From positions 62,001 through 126,000 of the forward strand of contig NZ_MVHU01000010.1 in NCBI RefSeq assembly GCF_002086285.1: 64,000 bases of DNA. Direction: 5' to 3'. How positions within the stretch are numbered: position 1 is the stretch's first letter; each line of letters opens with the position of its first letter. Shown here one piece after another: positions 43,011 to 50,960 of this stretch. This DNA is from Mycolicibacter kumamotonensis. GTDB lineage: Bacteria > Actinomycetota > Actinomycetes > Mycobacteriales > Mycobacteriaceae. The notes below the pieces were generated by a model, which made no database searches, was not told where the DNA came from, and saw only the letters and a program-made list of their open reading frames with translations. Both the position numbers and the translations under genes were made by a program.

Positions 43011-43987
43011 CCGAGTTCCGCCGCGTCGGCGAGGCGGTGCGCAACTGGGGGCGCTGGGGCGACGACGACGAGCTGGGCACGCTGAACCTGATCACGCCGG
43101 AGAAGGTCGCCGAGGCCGCCGCGCTGGTGCGGCACGGCAAAGTCTTCCCGCTTGGGGTGGACTTCGGCTCGTCGGGCCCGCAGGGCGCCTTCCAGTTCCG
43201 GCACAATCCGATTCACGTGATGACCGTCGATGGCGGCGATGTGAGCACGCTGGCGCGCTACGGCCCGGACTGGCACCGCAACGTGGTGGCGCAGCAGTTG
43301 AGCGAATTCTTCACTGACAACCCGTTCCGCTTCAACGACGACATGATCGTCATGCCGCTGCAGGCGGCGACCCAGTGGGACGCGCTGTCGCACGTCTACT
43401 ACGACGAAAAGCTCTACAACGGCTTCCCGGCGAGTTCGGTGACCAGCCTGGGCGCCTATCACTGCGGTATCGACAAAGTCGACGGCAAGGGCATCGCCTC
43501 TCGCGGGGTGCTGCTGGACGTGGTCGCCCACCGCGGTGTGGACACCTTCCTGCCGCTGGGCACCCCGATCACCCCCGACGAGCTCGACGAGGTGGCACGC
43601 GCCCAGCAGGTCACGGTCGGCCCCGGCGACATCGTGTTGGTCCGAACCGGGTGGTGGACACGGTTTACCCAAACCGGTGACGGCGCTGAACCGGGCGCCG
43701 GGCTGGATTGGCGGTGTGCGGTGTGGCTGCACTCCCATGACGTCGCCGCGGTGGCCGCCGACAACCTCATGGTCGAGAACCCGGTGTCCGGCGTCGAGGG
43801 CACCTTCCTGCCGCTGCACATGCTGTGCCTGCGGGACATGGGAATGATGCTGGGGGAGTACTGGGATCTGGGCGCACTGGCCGCCGATTGCGCCGCCGAC
43901 GGGGTCTACGAATTCCAATTGGTGGCGCCACCGTTGCGGGTGACCGGTGGGGTGGGGTCGCCGGTGAACCCGATCGCGATCAAGTAG
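42998..43987 (+). CDS. Cyclase family (kynurenine formamidase-like) hydrolase
   Basis: A 329-residue cyclase-family protein. GTG 42998 is preferred over GTG 42992 because GGAGGG lies five bases upstream; the start is inside the previous SDR gene. Where kynurenine formamidases have HxGTHxDxPxH, this protein has LQAATQWDALSH, retaining the Asp and last His only. Other segments are NWGRWGDDDELGTLNLITP and HHS-like GTPITPDELDE. Related proteins open lactone or lactam rings with a metal ion, so hydrolysis of a lactone formed by the upstream oxygenase is a reasonable inference. Confidence 0.83.
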   Translation: MAGLTEFRRVGEAVRNWGRWGDDDELGTLNLITPEKVAEAAALVRHGKVFPLGVDFGSSGPQGAFQFRHNPIHVMTVDGGDVSTLARYGPDWHRNVVAQQLSEFFTDNPFRFNDDMIVMPLQAATQWDALSHVYYDEKLYNGFPASSVTSLGAYHCGIDKVDGKGIASRGVLLDVVAHRGVDTFLPLGTPITPDELDEVARAQQVTVGPGDIVLVRTGWWTRFTQTGDGAEPGAGLDWRCAVWLHSHDVAAVAADNLMVENPVSGVEGTFLPLHMLCLRDMGMMLGEYWDLGALAADCAADGVYEFQLVAPPLRVTGGVGSPVNPIAIK

Positions 43988-44007
43988 CCACGGGCGAGGA
44001 GCTCATC

Positions 44008-44766
44008 ATGCGATTCGTATTTGTCCACGGTGGGTTTCACGCCGGTTGGTGCTGGAGCCGGACCGTCGCCGAGCTGGAGAGGATCGGCCATACCGGCATC
44101 GCGATCGACCTCCCCGGTCATGGCGCCCGGCTCGACGAGGAATCGACCCTGGCCAACCGGAGGGAGGCGGTGGCGGCGGTGCTGCAGCACGGCGACGTCC
44201 TGGTGGGCCACTCCGGCGGTGGTTTCGATGCGACGCTGGGCGCCGACAGCGCACCGGAGCTGGCGAGCCACATCGTCTACCTGGCGGCGGCCCTGCCCCG
44301 GGAGGGGCACAGCTACACCGATGCGATGACGATGGGCAGCGAGGGAGCCGAGTTCTTCGACACCGCCGCCGCTGACATGCTGTCGCATCTGCACTTCGCC
44401 GACGACGGCGCGATGACCTTCGCGAACATCGACGGTGCCCGGCAGTACTTCTACCACGACTGCGATGACGACACCGTGCGGTGGGCCTTCGAACGGCTGG
44501 GGCCGGAACGGTTCGGCGACACCACGGTGGCGCCGGTGTCGGTGCGCAACTTCTGGGCGGCCGACATCGGCCGCAGCTTCATCCGCTGCGAACAGGACCG
44601 CGCCTATCCGCGCTGGCTGGCCGACCTGGTCTGCCGGCGGCTCGGTGTGGAACCGCTGACCATCGACGCGTCACACTCGCCGTTTCTGAGCCGACCCGCC
44701 GAACTGGCCGAGCTGCTGGTGCACGCCACCACCACCCGCCCGATCGGCCCGCTGATCCCGAACTAA
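44008..44766 (+). CDS. Alpha/beta hydrolase (esterase-like)
   Basis: A 252-residue alpha/beta hydrolase beginning MRFVFVHGGFHAGWCWSRTV, the form seen in plant-type methyl esterases and bacterial relatives. The nucleophile elbow is LVGHSGGGFDA and the late His is in DASHSPFLSRP. GAGGAG lies seven bases before ATG 44008, which follows the cyclase stop by 20 bases. It probably hydrolyses an ester or lactone intermediate in the same operon. Confidence 0.85.
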   Translation: MRFVFVHGGFHAGWCWSRTVAELERIGHTGIAIDLPGHGARLDEESTLANRREAVAAVLQHGDVLVGHSGGGFDATLGADSAPELASHIVYLAAALPREGHSYTDAMTMGSEGAEFFDTAAADMLSHLHFADDGAMTFANIDGARQYFYHDCDDDTVRWAFERLGPERFGDTTVAPVSVRNFWAADIGRSFIRCEQDRAYPRWLADLVCRRLGVEPLTIDASHSPFLSRPAELAELLVHATTTRPIGPLIPN

Positions 44767-44777
44767 AGGAGCCGACG

Positions 44778-45602
44778 TTGCTGGTCGCGCGCAAGACCGT
44801 CCTGGTGGACGGGCTGAGCACCTCCTACCTCGAAGCCGGCGATCCGGCTCGGCCTGCCGTGGTCCTGCTGCACGGCGGAGAGTTCGGCGCCGGCGCCGAA
44901 ATCGGTTGGGAACGCAATATCACCGCACTGGCGCAGCGCTATCGGGTGCTCGCGCCGGACCTGCTCGGATTCGGGGAGTCGGCCAAGGTCATCGACTTCA
45001 ACGACGGCCGAGGTATGCGGATCCGCCACGTCGCGCGGTTCTGCGCCACCCTCGGCGTCGAATCGGCGGACTTCGTGGGCAATTCCATGGGTGCGATCAT
45101 GCTGCTGGTCGACACCACTTCGGCGGCGCCGCTGTTGCCGGTGCGCCGACTGGTCGCCATCTGCGGCGGCGGCGAGATCCAGCAGAACCAGCACATGGCC
45201 GCGCTCTACGACTATGACGCCACGCCGGCCGCGATGCGCCGCATCGTCGAGGCGCTGTTCCACGACCCGGCCTATCCCGCCGACGAGGACTATGTGCAGC
45301 GCCGGTATGCCTGCAGCACCGCGCCCGGCGCCTGGGAGGCGGTTGCCGCAGCGAGGTTTCGCCGGCCTGGCGCCGAGCCGCCCCCGCCCGCGTCGAGCGA
45401 CCGGCGCTACGACCGGATTTCGGTGCCGGCGCTGGTGATCGAGGGCGGCTGCGACAAGCTGCTACCGCGGGGCTGGGCGAAACAGATCGCCGACCGGATT
45501 CCGGGTGGCCGGGCGGTCGTCGTCGACGACGCCGGGCACTGCCCGCAGATCGAGCAGGCCGAGCAGGTCAACGGATTACTGCTGGACTTCCTAGCCGGTT
45601 GA
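44778..45602 (+). CDS. Alpha/beta hydrolase, meta-cleavage product hydrolase-like
   Basis: A 274-residue alpha/beta hydrolase. Motifs are VVLLHGGEFGAGAE, LAPDLLGFGESAKV, the nucleophile elbow FVGNSMGAIML, Asp in EGGCDKLLPRG and the His in DDAGHCPQIEQAEQVN. The GNSMG elbow is common among C-C bond hydrolases of aromatic meta-cleavage pathways. The start is TTG 44778, six bases after AAAGGAG; no nearby ATG or GTG in frame is better. It is the last gene of the operon that begins at mhpC and is a second hydrolase of that type. Confidence 0.83.
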   Translation: MLVARKTVLVDGLSTSYLEAGDPARPAVVLLHGGEFGAGAEIGWERNITALAQRYRVLAPDLLGFGESAKVIDFNDGRGMRIRHVARFCATLGVESADFVGNSMGAIMLLVDTTSAAPLLPVRRLVAICGGGEIQQNQHMAALYDYDATPAAMRRIVEALFHDPAYPADEDYVQRRYACSTAPGAWEAVAAARFRRPGAEPPPPASSDRRYDRISVPALVIEGGCDKLLPRGWAKQIADRIPGGRAVVVDDAGHCPQIEQAEQVNGLLLDFLAG

Positions 45603-45777
45603 CCGGCCCCCGTCGGTGCGTGCCGGACCGTAGATTTGCTCGATCCGATTGTCGCAGGCAATGCGATCGAAACATTGCACTTAGTTGGTGTTCGGTGGTG
45701 TTCGGTGAGTTCGCCGGTGGGGCCGGGGCAGGGCTCGACCGCAGGTGGGGGTCGCTTGGGTGGTCGGGTATTCAGCG

Positions 45778-45795
45778 CCGTTGGTCAACCGACGG
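45778..45795. terminator. Imperfect palindrome between convergent genes
   Basis: CCGTTGGTCAACCGACGG has 8-bp arms with one mismatch and overlaps the stop of the SnoaL-like gene. It may act as a terminator for the plus-strand operon. The 182-base gap before it also contains a tandem GGTGTTCGGT (about 45687-45706) and no coding signal. Confidence 0.35.
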
Positions 45796-46219
45796 CTTGG
45801 CGGCCCGGCGGATTGGTGAACCAGACGTTCTCCTCGCGCAGGTTGCGGCTACGCCAGCCCTCGGCCGTGCGCACCAGCTCGTGGTGGTAATAGCCGCCGC
45901 AGCAGCTCAAGTCGGCCATGCTCGGCAGCTGCATCGGGTTGTAGAACATGGCCCGCACGGTCGCCGAATCACCGGCGTGTTCCAGGATCTCGATGTTGGT
46001 GATGTAGTGCATCGACATCGGGATCGCGGTAAAGCCGACGGCCAACCAATCGGTCACTTCGTCGCGGGTGCCGCAGATGGCGCCGGCCGAGGTGTAGTCG
46101 ATCAGGGCATCGTCGGTGAACACCGACCGGTACAGCGCCCAGTCCTTGGTGTCGACGGCGCGGGCGTAGCGATACAGCAGCGCGGAGATCTCCAGCTGAT
46201 CCTCGATCGGCACCGTCAT
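45785..46219 (-). CDS. SnoaL-like (NTF2-fold) protein
   Basis: A 144-residue NTF2-fold protein beginning MTVPIEDQLEISALLYRYAR, with DTKDWALYRSVFTDDALIDY and a C-terminal GWRSRNLREENVWF. These are hallmarks of SnoaL-like domains found in steroid isomerases, dehydratases and aromatic-ring dioxygenase small subunits. Candidate active-site residues are Tyr17, Asp23 and the His pair in GGYYHHELVRT. Its ATG overlaps the ALDH stop (ATGA), so it shares that operon and the operator at 47732. Isomerase, dehydratase or lyase activity is possible but unproven. Confidence 0.82.
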   Translation of the reverse strand: MTVPIEDQLEISALLYRYARAVDTKDWALYRSVFTDDALIDYTSAGAICGTRDEVTDWLAVGFTAIPMSMHYITNIEILEHAGDSATVRAMFYNPMQLPSMADLSCCGGYYHHELVRTAEGWRSRNLREENVWFTNPPGRQAVG

Positions 46220-47700
46220 GCCGGCATCCCGATGGTCTTGATGTGCAGGTATTCGGTGAAACCGACTGTGCCGTTGCGGTATCCCAGGCCGCTCTGCTTG
46301 GTGCCGCCGAACGGGCTGTCGATACCGAAGTGGCTCTTGCCGTTGATGCTGACGTTGCCGGTGCGCATCCGGGTCGCCACCGCCATCGCCCGGTCCACGT
46401 CGGCGCTGCTGACCTCACCGGAGAGCCCGTAGATCGAGTTGTTGGCGATCGCGACCGCGTCGTCGTCGGTGTCATACGGCGTGACGGTCAGTACCGGGCC
46501 GAAGATCTCCTCCTGCGCGATCTTGCTGTCCGGATCGACGTCGGCCAGCAGGGTCGGCTGCACGTAGTAACCGGTGGGCAGCTGCTCCGGGACGCCGCCG
46601 CCGGTGACCAGCCGTGCGCCCGAATCCAGGCCGGAGGCGATCAGCCCCAGCACCTTGCGCCGCTGCGTCTGGCTGATCTGTGGGCCCTGCATATTGCCGG
46701 GCGTCCACGGGTCGCCCATCGGGAAGTTCTCCATCGACGCCTTCAGCACCGCCAGGCCCTCCTCATAGCGGCTGCGGGGCAACAGGATCCGCGACGGCAG
46801 GACACAGCTCTGGCCCGACATCACACAAGCCATCATCGCGGCCATCGGCAGCGCCGAATTGAAGTCGGCGTCGTCGAGCACGATGTGTGCGGATTTACCG
46901 CCGAGCTCCAACAGCGTCTTCTTCACCGTCGGTGCGCTCGCGGCCAGGATGGCCCGGCCGGTCGCGGTGGAACCGGTGAAGGTGATCATGTCGACGCGGG
47001 GATCCGCCGACAACGCCGCACCGACTTCGTTGGCGTTCGAGGTGACGACGTTGAACACCCCGGCGGGAATATCGGTACGTTCGGCCACGATCCGGCCCAA
47101 TTCGCTGCCCGACCACGGGGTGAGCTGGGCCGGCTTGAGCACGACGGTGTTACCGGCCATCAACGCCGGCACGGTCTCGGCGATGTTGAGATACAGCGGC
47201 ACATTCCACGGGGTGATCGCGCCGACCACGCCGAGCGGCTCGTAGTGCAGCTTGCGGCGCGCCGGGCCCAGCGGGGTGTCGTGCAGCCCGGTGTCCACCA
47301 GGTAGTCGAAGGCGCGGGCGTGATCGGCCCAGTGTTTCACCTCGGCGATCGGACTCTCGATCTGGCTGCCGGTGACGGTGACCGGGCAGCCCACCTCGGT
47401 GATCAGGATGCGGCGCAGCCGCTCCTTCTCGTCCTCGAGTGCGGCGTGCAGCTGCATCAGGCAGTGGTGGCGGAACTCCACATCGCGGGACCAGTCGCTG
47501 GTGTCGAACGCGCGCCGGGCCGCGCCGACTGCGCGCGCCATGTCGTCGACCGTGCCGTCGGCGGCGGTTCCGACCACCTCTTCGCTGGCCGGATGCACGA
47601 CGTCGAACGTCGCTCCGCTGCTGGTTCCGGCGAGCTCGCCGTCGACCAGCATGCGGGACTCGCCGGCCAGCACCCCCGAATCTCCTTGCACCGCAGTCAT
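46216..47700 (-). CDS. Aldehyde dehydrogenase
   Basis: A 494-residue ALDH. Motifs are VVGAITPWNVPLYLNIAETV, FTGSTATGR, the catalytic Glu in LLELGGKSAH, the catalytic Cys in MSGQSCVLPSR and AQEEIFGPVLTVTPY. ATG 47700 follows AAGGAT. It is transcribed with the SnoaL-like gene from a promoter next to the operator at 47732-47747. The most likely job is oxidation of an aldehyde from the aromatic or side-chain pathway. Confidence 0.93.
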   Translation of the reverse strand: MTAVQGDSGVLAGESRMLVDGELAGTSSGATFDVVHPASEEVVGTAADGTVDDMARAVGAARRAFDTSDWSRDVEFRHHCLMQLHAALEDEKERLRRILITEVGCPVTVTGSQIESPIAEVKHWADHARAFDYLVDTGLHDTPLGPARRKLHYEPLGVVGAITPWNVPLYLNIAETVPALMAGNTVVLKPAQLTPWSGSELGRIVAERTDIPAGVFNVVTSNANEVGAALSADPRVDMITFTGSTATGRAILAASAPTVKKTLLELGGKSAHIVLDDADFNSALPMAAMMACVMSGQSCVLPSRILLPRSRYEEGLAVLKASMENFPMGDPWTPGNMQGPQISQTQRRKVLGLIASGLDSGARLVTGGGVPEQLPTGYYVQPTLLADVDPDSKIAQEEIFGPVLTVTPYDTDDDAVAIANNSIYGLSGEVSSADVDRAMAVATRMRTGNVSINGKSHFGIDSPFGGTKQSGLGYRNGTVGFTEYLHIKTIGMPA

Positions 47701-47731
47701 AGCAGATCCTTCCGTATGCCGGGTAACGCTA

Positions 47732-47747
47732 CTCTATTAATGTAGAG
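47732..47747. promoter_or_regulatory. TetR operator before the ALDH operon
   Basis: CTCTATTAATGTAGAG has 6-bp arms with one mismatch. It overlaps the stop codon of the tetR gene (47737-47739) and lies 31 bases upstream of the ALDH start. It pairs with the perfect site CTCTAC-TGTT-GTAGAG at 48377, on the far side of tetR. Confidence 0.72.
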
Positions 47748-48348
47748 AGAAGGAAGAGCCGATTCCGGCGACAATGCCCGAGATGAGCCCGTCCAGTTCC
47801 TCGGCGCTGCCGATCCTGCGATCCCCGCTGGCGAACGCCTGCAGCACGCCACTGATGAACATCATCACGACATAGGCCTGCCGGTCGGCCAGTGCGTCGT
47901 CCGGCTCGCCGGGCTGCAATCGCAGCACCACGTCGCGGATCAGAGCGTGGAACTGGTCGCCATAGCTGCGGAATGCCTCGTCGAGCAAGGGATCACGCAC
48001 GGCCTGCAGCGCGAGTTCATGGCGGGCCTTGGTGCGGATCAGCCGCACACCGGTTGTCGAGCGCATCACCAGGGTGGCCAACCCGGACGGTTCGCCGGTG
48101 TCGGCGGACGGCTGGGACCGGGTCGCCGCGGTCAGGTCTTTGAGGTCCAGCTCGGAAACCCTGACCGCGACCGCCTGCAGCAGTGCTGACCGGGTGCGGA
48201 AGTAGAACGAGGTGGTCCCGTCCGGAACACCGGCCTTGCGGTCGACCTTGAGATGGCTGACCCCTTTCACGCCGTCATCGGCAAGCAGCCGGATGGCGGC
48301 GTCGCAGAGTTCCCGCCGGCGCTGATCTGGATTGGGCTTTCGTCGCAT
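47737..48348 (-). CDS. TetR family regulator
   Basis: A 203-residue TetR-type repressor. The N-terminal helix-turn-helix runs RRRELCDAAIRLLADDG, GVSHLKVDRKAGV and TTSFYFRTRSALLQAV; the C-terminal domain is helical and lacks a recognisable ligand signature. ATG 48348 has no strong ribosome-binding site. Matching 16-bp palindromes lie on each side of the gene, at 47732 before the ALDH operon and 48377 between tetR and the LLM gene. That strongly suggests it represses both neighbours and itself. Confidence 0.9.
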   Translation of the reverse strand: MRRKPNPDQRRRELCDAAIRLLADDGVKGVSHLKVDRKAGVPDGTTSFYFRTRSALLQAVAVRVSELDLKDLTAATRSQPSADTGEPSGLATLVMRSTTGVRLIRTKARHELALQAVRDPLLDEAFRSYGDQFHALIRDVVLRLQPGEPDDALADRQAYVVMMFISGVLQAFASGDRRIGSAEELDGLISGIVAGIGSSFSLH

Positions 48349-48376
48349 GGTTCGACCGAGTCTAGTCTGCAGCCTT

Positions 48377-48392
48377 CTCTACTGTTGTAGAG
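48377..48392. promoter_or_regulatory. TetR operator overlapping a leaderless promoter
   Basis: CTCTAC-TGTT-GTAGAG is a perfect 6-bp-arm palindrome 28 bases upstream of tetR and 8 bases before ATG 48401. It overlaps TAGAGT (48388-48393), which sits seven bases before that ATG, as in leaderless mycobacterial promoters. Bound repressor would therefore block the -10 box of the LLM gene. Confidence 0.75.
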
Positions 48393-48400
48393 TCGCGCGA

Positions 48401-49321
48401 ATGAAGCTGGTGTTCGGCCTGCCCCACATGCTGCGGTTGAAAGCGATGATGCAGCCCTGGGAGGCCGGGGTCACCGGAGCCGAGCAGACCCGGATGGCCA
48501 AGCGCGCCGATGAGTTGGGCTACGACATGATCGCGGTCCCCGAGCACATCGTCATCCCGGCCGAGCACGTCGAGCTCTCCGGGCCGCACTACTTCCAGTC
48601 GACGATCGCCCAGGCCTACCTGGCCGGTGCCACCGAGCGGATCATGCTCAACTCCTGCGTCACGGTGCTGCCGCTGCACCAGCCGATCGTGCTCGCCAAA
48701 GCACTCGCAACCGCCGACTGGCTCAGCGGCGGCCGGATGATGGTGACGTTCGGGGTGGGATGGCTCCAACGCGAATTCGAGGTACTCGGCGTGCCATTCG
48801 GTGAGCGCGGACGAATCGCCGATGAGTATCTGGCGGCGATCATCGAGCTGTGGACCTGCGAGTCGCCGCGGTTCGAGGGTCGCTACGTCTCCTTCAGCGA
48901 CGTGGCGTTCGAGCCGAAACCGGTGCAGCGGCCCCATCTTCCGATTTGGATCGGCGGCGACGCCGATGCGGCGTTGCGCCGGGCCGCCAAGTTCGCCTCG
49001 GGGTGGTGGAGTTTCCTGACGCCGCCGGAGCAGATCGCCGAGCGGGTGGACTTCATCAAATCCCAGCCGGAGTACGACGGGCGCGCCTTCGACGTGGTGC
49101 ACGGAATGGCGACCACGCGCGTCGGCGAAGGCCACGTCCGCCGCCACGACCCGCACGCCCGCTCCGGCATGAGCGGCCAGGAGATCATCGACCGGCTGAG
49201 TTGGCTGGGCGAGCAGGGGGTCACGGTGAGTTCGGTACCGCTGCCGGCGGTGCGCGGCGTCGACGAATACCTCGACTATGCCCAGTGGGTGATCGAGGAG
49301 ATCAAACCGAACGTCCGGTGA
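48401..49321 (+). CDS. LLM-class F420-dependent oxidoreductase
   Basis: A 306-residue luciferase-like protein beginning MKLVFGLPHMLRL. Segments MIAVPEHIVIP, RIMLNSCVTVLPLHQPIVLAK, LSGGRMMVTFGVGW and PHLPIWIGGDADAALRRAA fit the probable F420-dependent subfamily found in mycobacteria. ATG 48401 is taken because a -10 box ends seven bases upstream and no ribosome-binding site is visible; a longer frame from 48332 would run through the operator and overlap tetR. It is probably repressed by the TetR at 47737. Substrate unknown. Confidence 0.88.
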   Translation: MKLVFGLPHMLRLKAMMQPWEAGVTGAEQTRMAKRADELGYDMIAVPEHIVIPAEHVELSGPHYFQSTIAQAYLAGATERIMLNSCVTVLPLHQPIVLAKALATADWLSGGRMMVTFGVGWLQREFEVLGVPFGERGRIADEYLAAIIELWTCESPRFEGRYVSFSDVAFEPKPVQRPHLPIWIGGDADAALRRAAKFASGWWSFLTPPEQIAERVDFIKSQPEYDGRAFDVVHGMATTRVGEGHVRRHDPHARSGMSGQEIIDRLSWLGEQGVTVSSVPLPAVRGVDEYLDYAQWVIEEIKPNVR

Positions 49322-49357
49322 TGGCGCCAGCGCTCAAACCGTTAGGCGAGTCCCGAA

Positions 49358-49379
49358 TTAATTCAGTCGCTTGACTGAG
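49358..49379. promoter_or_regulatory. TetR operator before the SDR at 49435
   Basis: The core TCAGTC-GCTT-GACTGA is a perfect 6-bp-arm palindrome (49363-49378) within a 22-base region. It is nearly identical to the site at 50256, sharing GAATTAA, TCA, TCGCTTGACT at the same spacing. It lies 55 bases upstream of the SDR start. Confidence 0.7.
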
Positions 49380-49434
49380 CGAGCTGAAGCGGGTTGAGTC
49401 GAACCGCTGTGATGTTCCGGGCGGAGGGTGGTCG

Positions 49435-50259
49435 ATGGGCAACGAGCTGGCGGGCAAGACGGCGATCGTCACCGGGGGAGCATCGGGTCTCGGCCGCGGC
49501 ATCGCGGAACGTTTTCTCGCCGAGGGGGCACGAGTGGTCATCGCCGATCTGGATCCCGAGCGCGGCGAGGCGCTCGCGGCGGAGCTCGGTGCCGAGGCGA
49601 CGTTCCGGGCCGCCGATGTCGCCGACCCGCAACAGGCCGGCGCGCTGGTCGAGTTCGCCGTCGAAACGTTCGGCGGGCTGGACATCATGGTCAACAACGC
49701 CGGTGTCTCGGGAACCATGCACAACCGCTTCCTCGACGACGACCTGGCCGATTTCCATCGCATCATGGCGGTCAACGTGCTCGGCGTGATGGCCGGTACC
49801 CGCGATGCCGCCCGGCAGATGTCCAAAGCCGGCGGCGGGGCGATCATCAACTTGACCTCGATCGGCGGCATCCAGGCCGGCGGCGGGGTGATGACCTATC
49901 GCGCCTCCAAGGCCGCGGTCATCCAGTTCACCAAGTCTGCCGCAATCGAATTGGCGCACTATGACATCCGGGTCAATGCCATCGCCCCCGGCAACATCCC
50001 GACACCGTTCGTGGCGTCGTCGGCTGCGGCGAATCTGGACTCCGAGGCCGTCGCGCGCTATGAAGCGGCGATCCGCGAGACGATGCGCGCCGATCGGCCG
50101 CTGAAGCGCGAAGGCACCGCCGACGATGTCGCCGAGGCCGCGCTGTATCTCGCTGGTGAACGATCCCGCTATGTCACCGGCGTCGTGCTGCCGGTCGACG
50201 GTGGGACGGTCGCCGGTAAGGCGATTCGCCGCCGCGCGAAGCCGGCCGAGCCGAATTAA
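49435..50259 (+). CDS. SDR oxidoreductase
   Basis: A 274-residue classical SDR. Motifs are IVTGGASGLGRGIAERFLAEG, IMVNNAGVSG, the catalytic Ser in IINLTSIGGIQA, YRASK (YxxxK) and the end YVTGVVLPVDGGTV. ATG 49435 follows GGAGGG by eight bases. Matching operators lie before it and over its stop codon, so it is probably coregulated with the tetR operon that follows. Likely an alcohol or hydroxyacyl dehydrogenase. Confidence 0.92.
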   Translation: MGNELAGKTAIVTGGASGLGRGIAERFLAEGARVVIADLDPERGEALAAELGAEATFRAADVADPQQAGALVEFAVETFGGLDIMVNNAGVSGTMHNRFLDDDLADFHRIMAVNVLGVMAGTRDAARQMSKAGGGAIINLTSIGGIQAGGGVMTYRASKAAVIQFTKSAAIELAHYDIRVNAIAPGNIPTPFVASSAAANLDSEAVARYEAAIRETMRADRPLKREGTADDVAEAALYLAGERSRYVTGVVLPVDGGTVAGKAIRRRAKPAEPN

Positions 50260-50277
50260 ATCAATCGCTTGACTTAA
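50256..50277. promoter_or_regulatory. TetR operator covering SDR stop and tetR start
   Basis: TTAAATCAA-TCGC-TTGACTTAA is a palindrome with 9-bp arms and one mismatch. It covers the last base of the final SDR sense codon, the SDR TAA (50257-50259) and the first base of the tetR ATG (50277). It shares TCARTCGCTTGACT with the site at 49358. Autorepression by the adjacent TetR is the simplest reading. Confidence 0.72.
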
Positions 50278-50960
50278 TGGCCGCCTCGCGGTTGACTGAC
50301 CCGGTGACCACCGCTGATAGGGCTGTGCGGGCCGAACGGGCGAACTCCACCCGGGAAGCCATCTTGACCGCCGCCGAACGGCTGTTCGCCGAACATGGGG
50401 TGTTCGCGGTGTCCAACCGCCAGGTGAGCGAAGCCGCCGGCCAGGGCAACAACGCCGCGGTCGGCTACCACTTCGGCACCAAGACCGACCTCGTGCGCGA
50501 GATCGAACGCCGCCACCGCTTGCCCGTCGAGCGCCTGCGCGAAGAGATGGTGGCTGCGGCGGCCGATTCCACCGAATTGCGGGACTGGGTGTCGTGTCTG
50601 GTCCGACCGCTGACCGATCACCTTGCCGCGCTGGGCAATCCGACCTGGTACGCGCGATTCGCCGCACAGGTGATGGCAGATCCGGCCTACCACAACATCG
50701 TCGTCAAGGATGCGCTGAGTTCACCGTCGCTGGTCAAGGTGGTCGACGAGATCAGCCGTTGCCTCCCGGACCTGCCGGCCGACGTCCGGGCCGCCCGCAA
50801 CGTGATGGCCCGCAACCTGCTGATGCACACCTGCGCCGACTGGGAACGCACGTTGGCCGCTGGCGGCAAAGCGCGAACCAACTGGCAACAAGCCAGCTCG
50901 AACCTCATCGACGCCATCGTCGGATTGTGGCGGGCCCCGGTTACCGGAGGTGCGGCGTGA
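50277..50960 (+). CDS. TetR family regulator
   Basis: A 227-residue TetR-type regulator. The helix-turn-helix reads REAILTAAERLFAEHG, NRQVSEAAG and NNAAVGYHFGTKTDLVREI. A long C-terminal domain includes PLTDHLAALGNPTWYARFAAQ. ATG 50277 is at the edge of its own operator, and no ribosome-binding site is visible; GTG 50304 is an alternative start. It heads a nine-kilobase operon ending at 59361, with the ferredoxin start inside its stop (GTGA). It likely senses a pathway acyl-CoA or substrate and derepresses the operon. Confidence 0.88.
   Translation: MAASRLTDPVTTADRAVRAERANSTREAILTAAERLFAEHGVFAVSNRQVSEAAGQGNNAAVGYHFGTKTDLVREIERRHRLPVERLREEMVAAAADSTELRDWVSCLVRPLTDHLAALGNPTWYARFAAQVMADPAYHNIVVKDALSSPSLVKVVDEISRCLPDLPADVRAARNVMARNLLMHTCADWERTLAAGGKARTNWQQASSNLIDAIVGLWRAPVTGGAA

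Noticed and set aside
36575..45602. Assignment of the cluster as the known Hsa steroid-ring pathway
   Set aside because: The ring-cleavage enzyme is LigB/MhpB-type rather than the HsaC type, and no HsaA/HsaB hydroxylase is present.
45687..45706. Tandem GGTGTTCGGT as a repeat array or CRISPR
   Set aside because: Only two units with no spacer pattern.
46243..47745. A 500-codon plus-strand frame opposite the ALDH at 46216
   Set aside because: Low-complexity Arg/Gly/His composition with no family motif; it is the complement of a clear ALDH gene.
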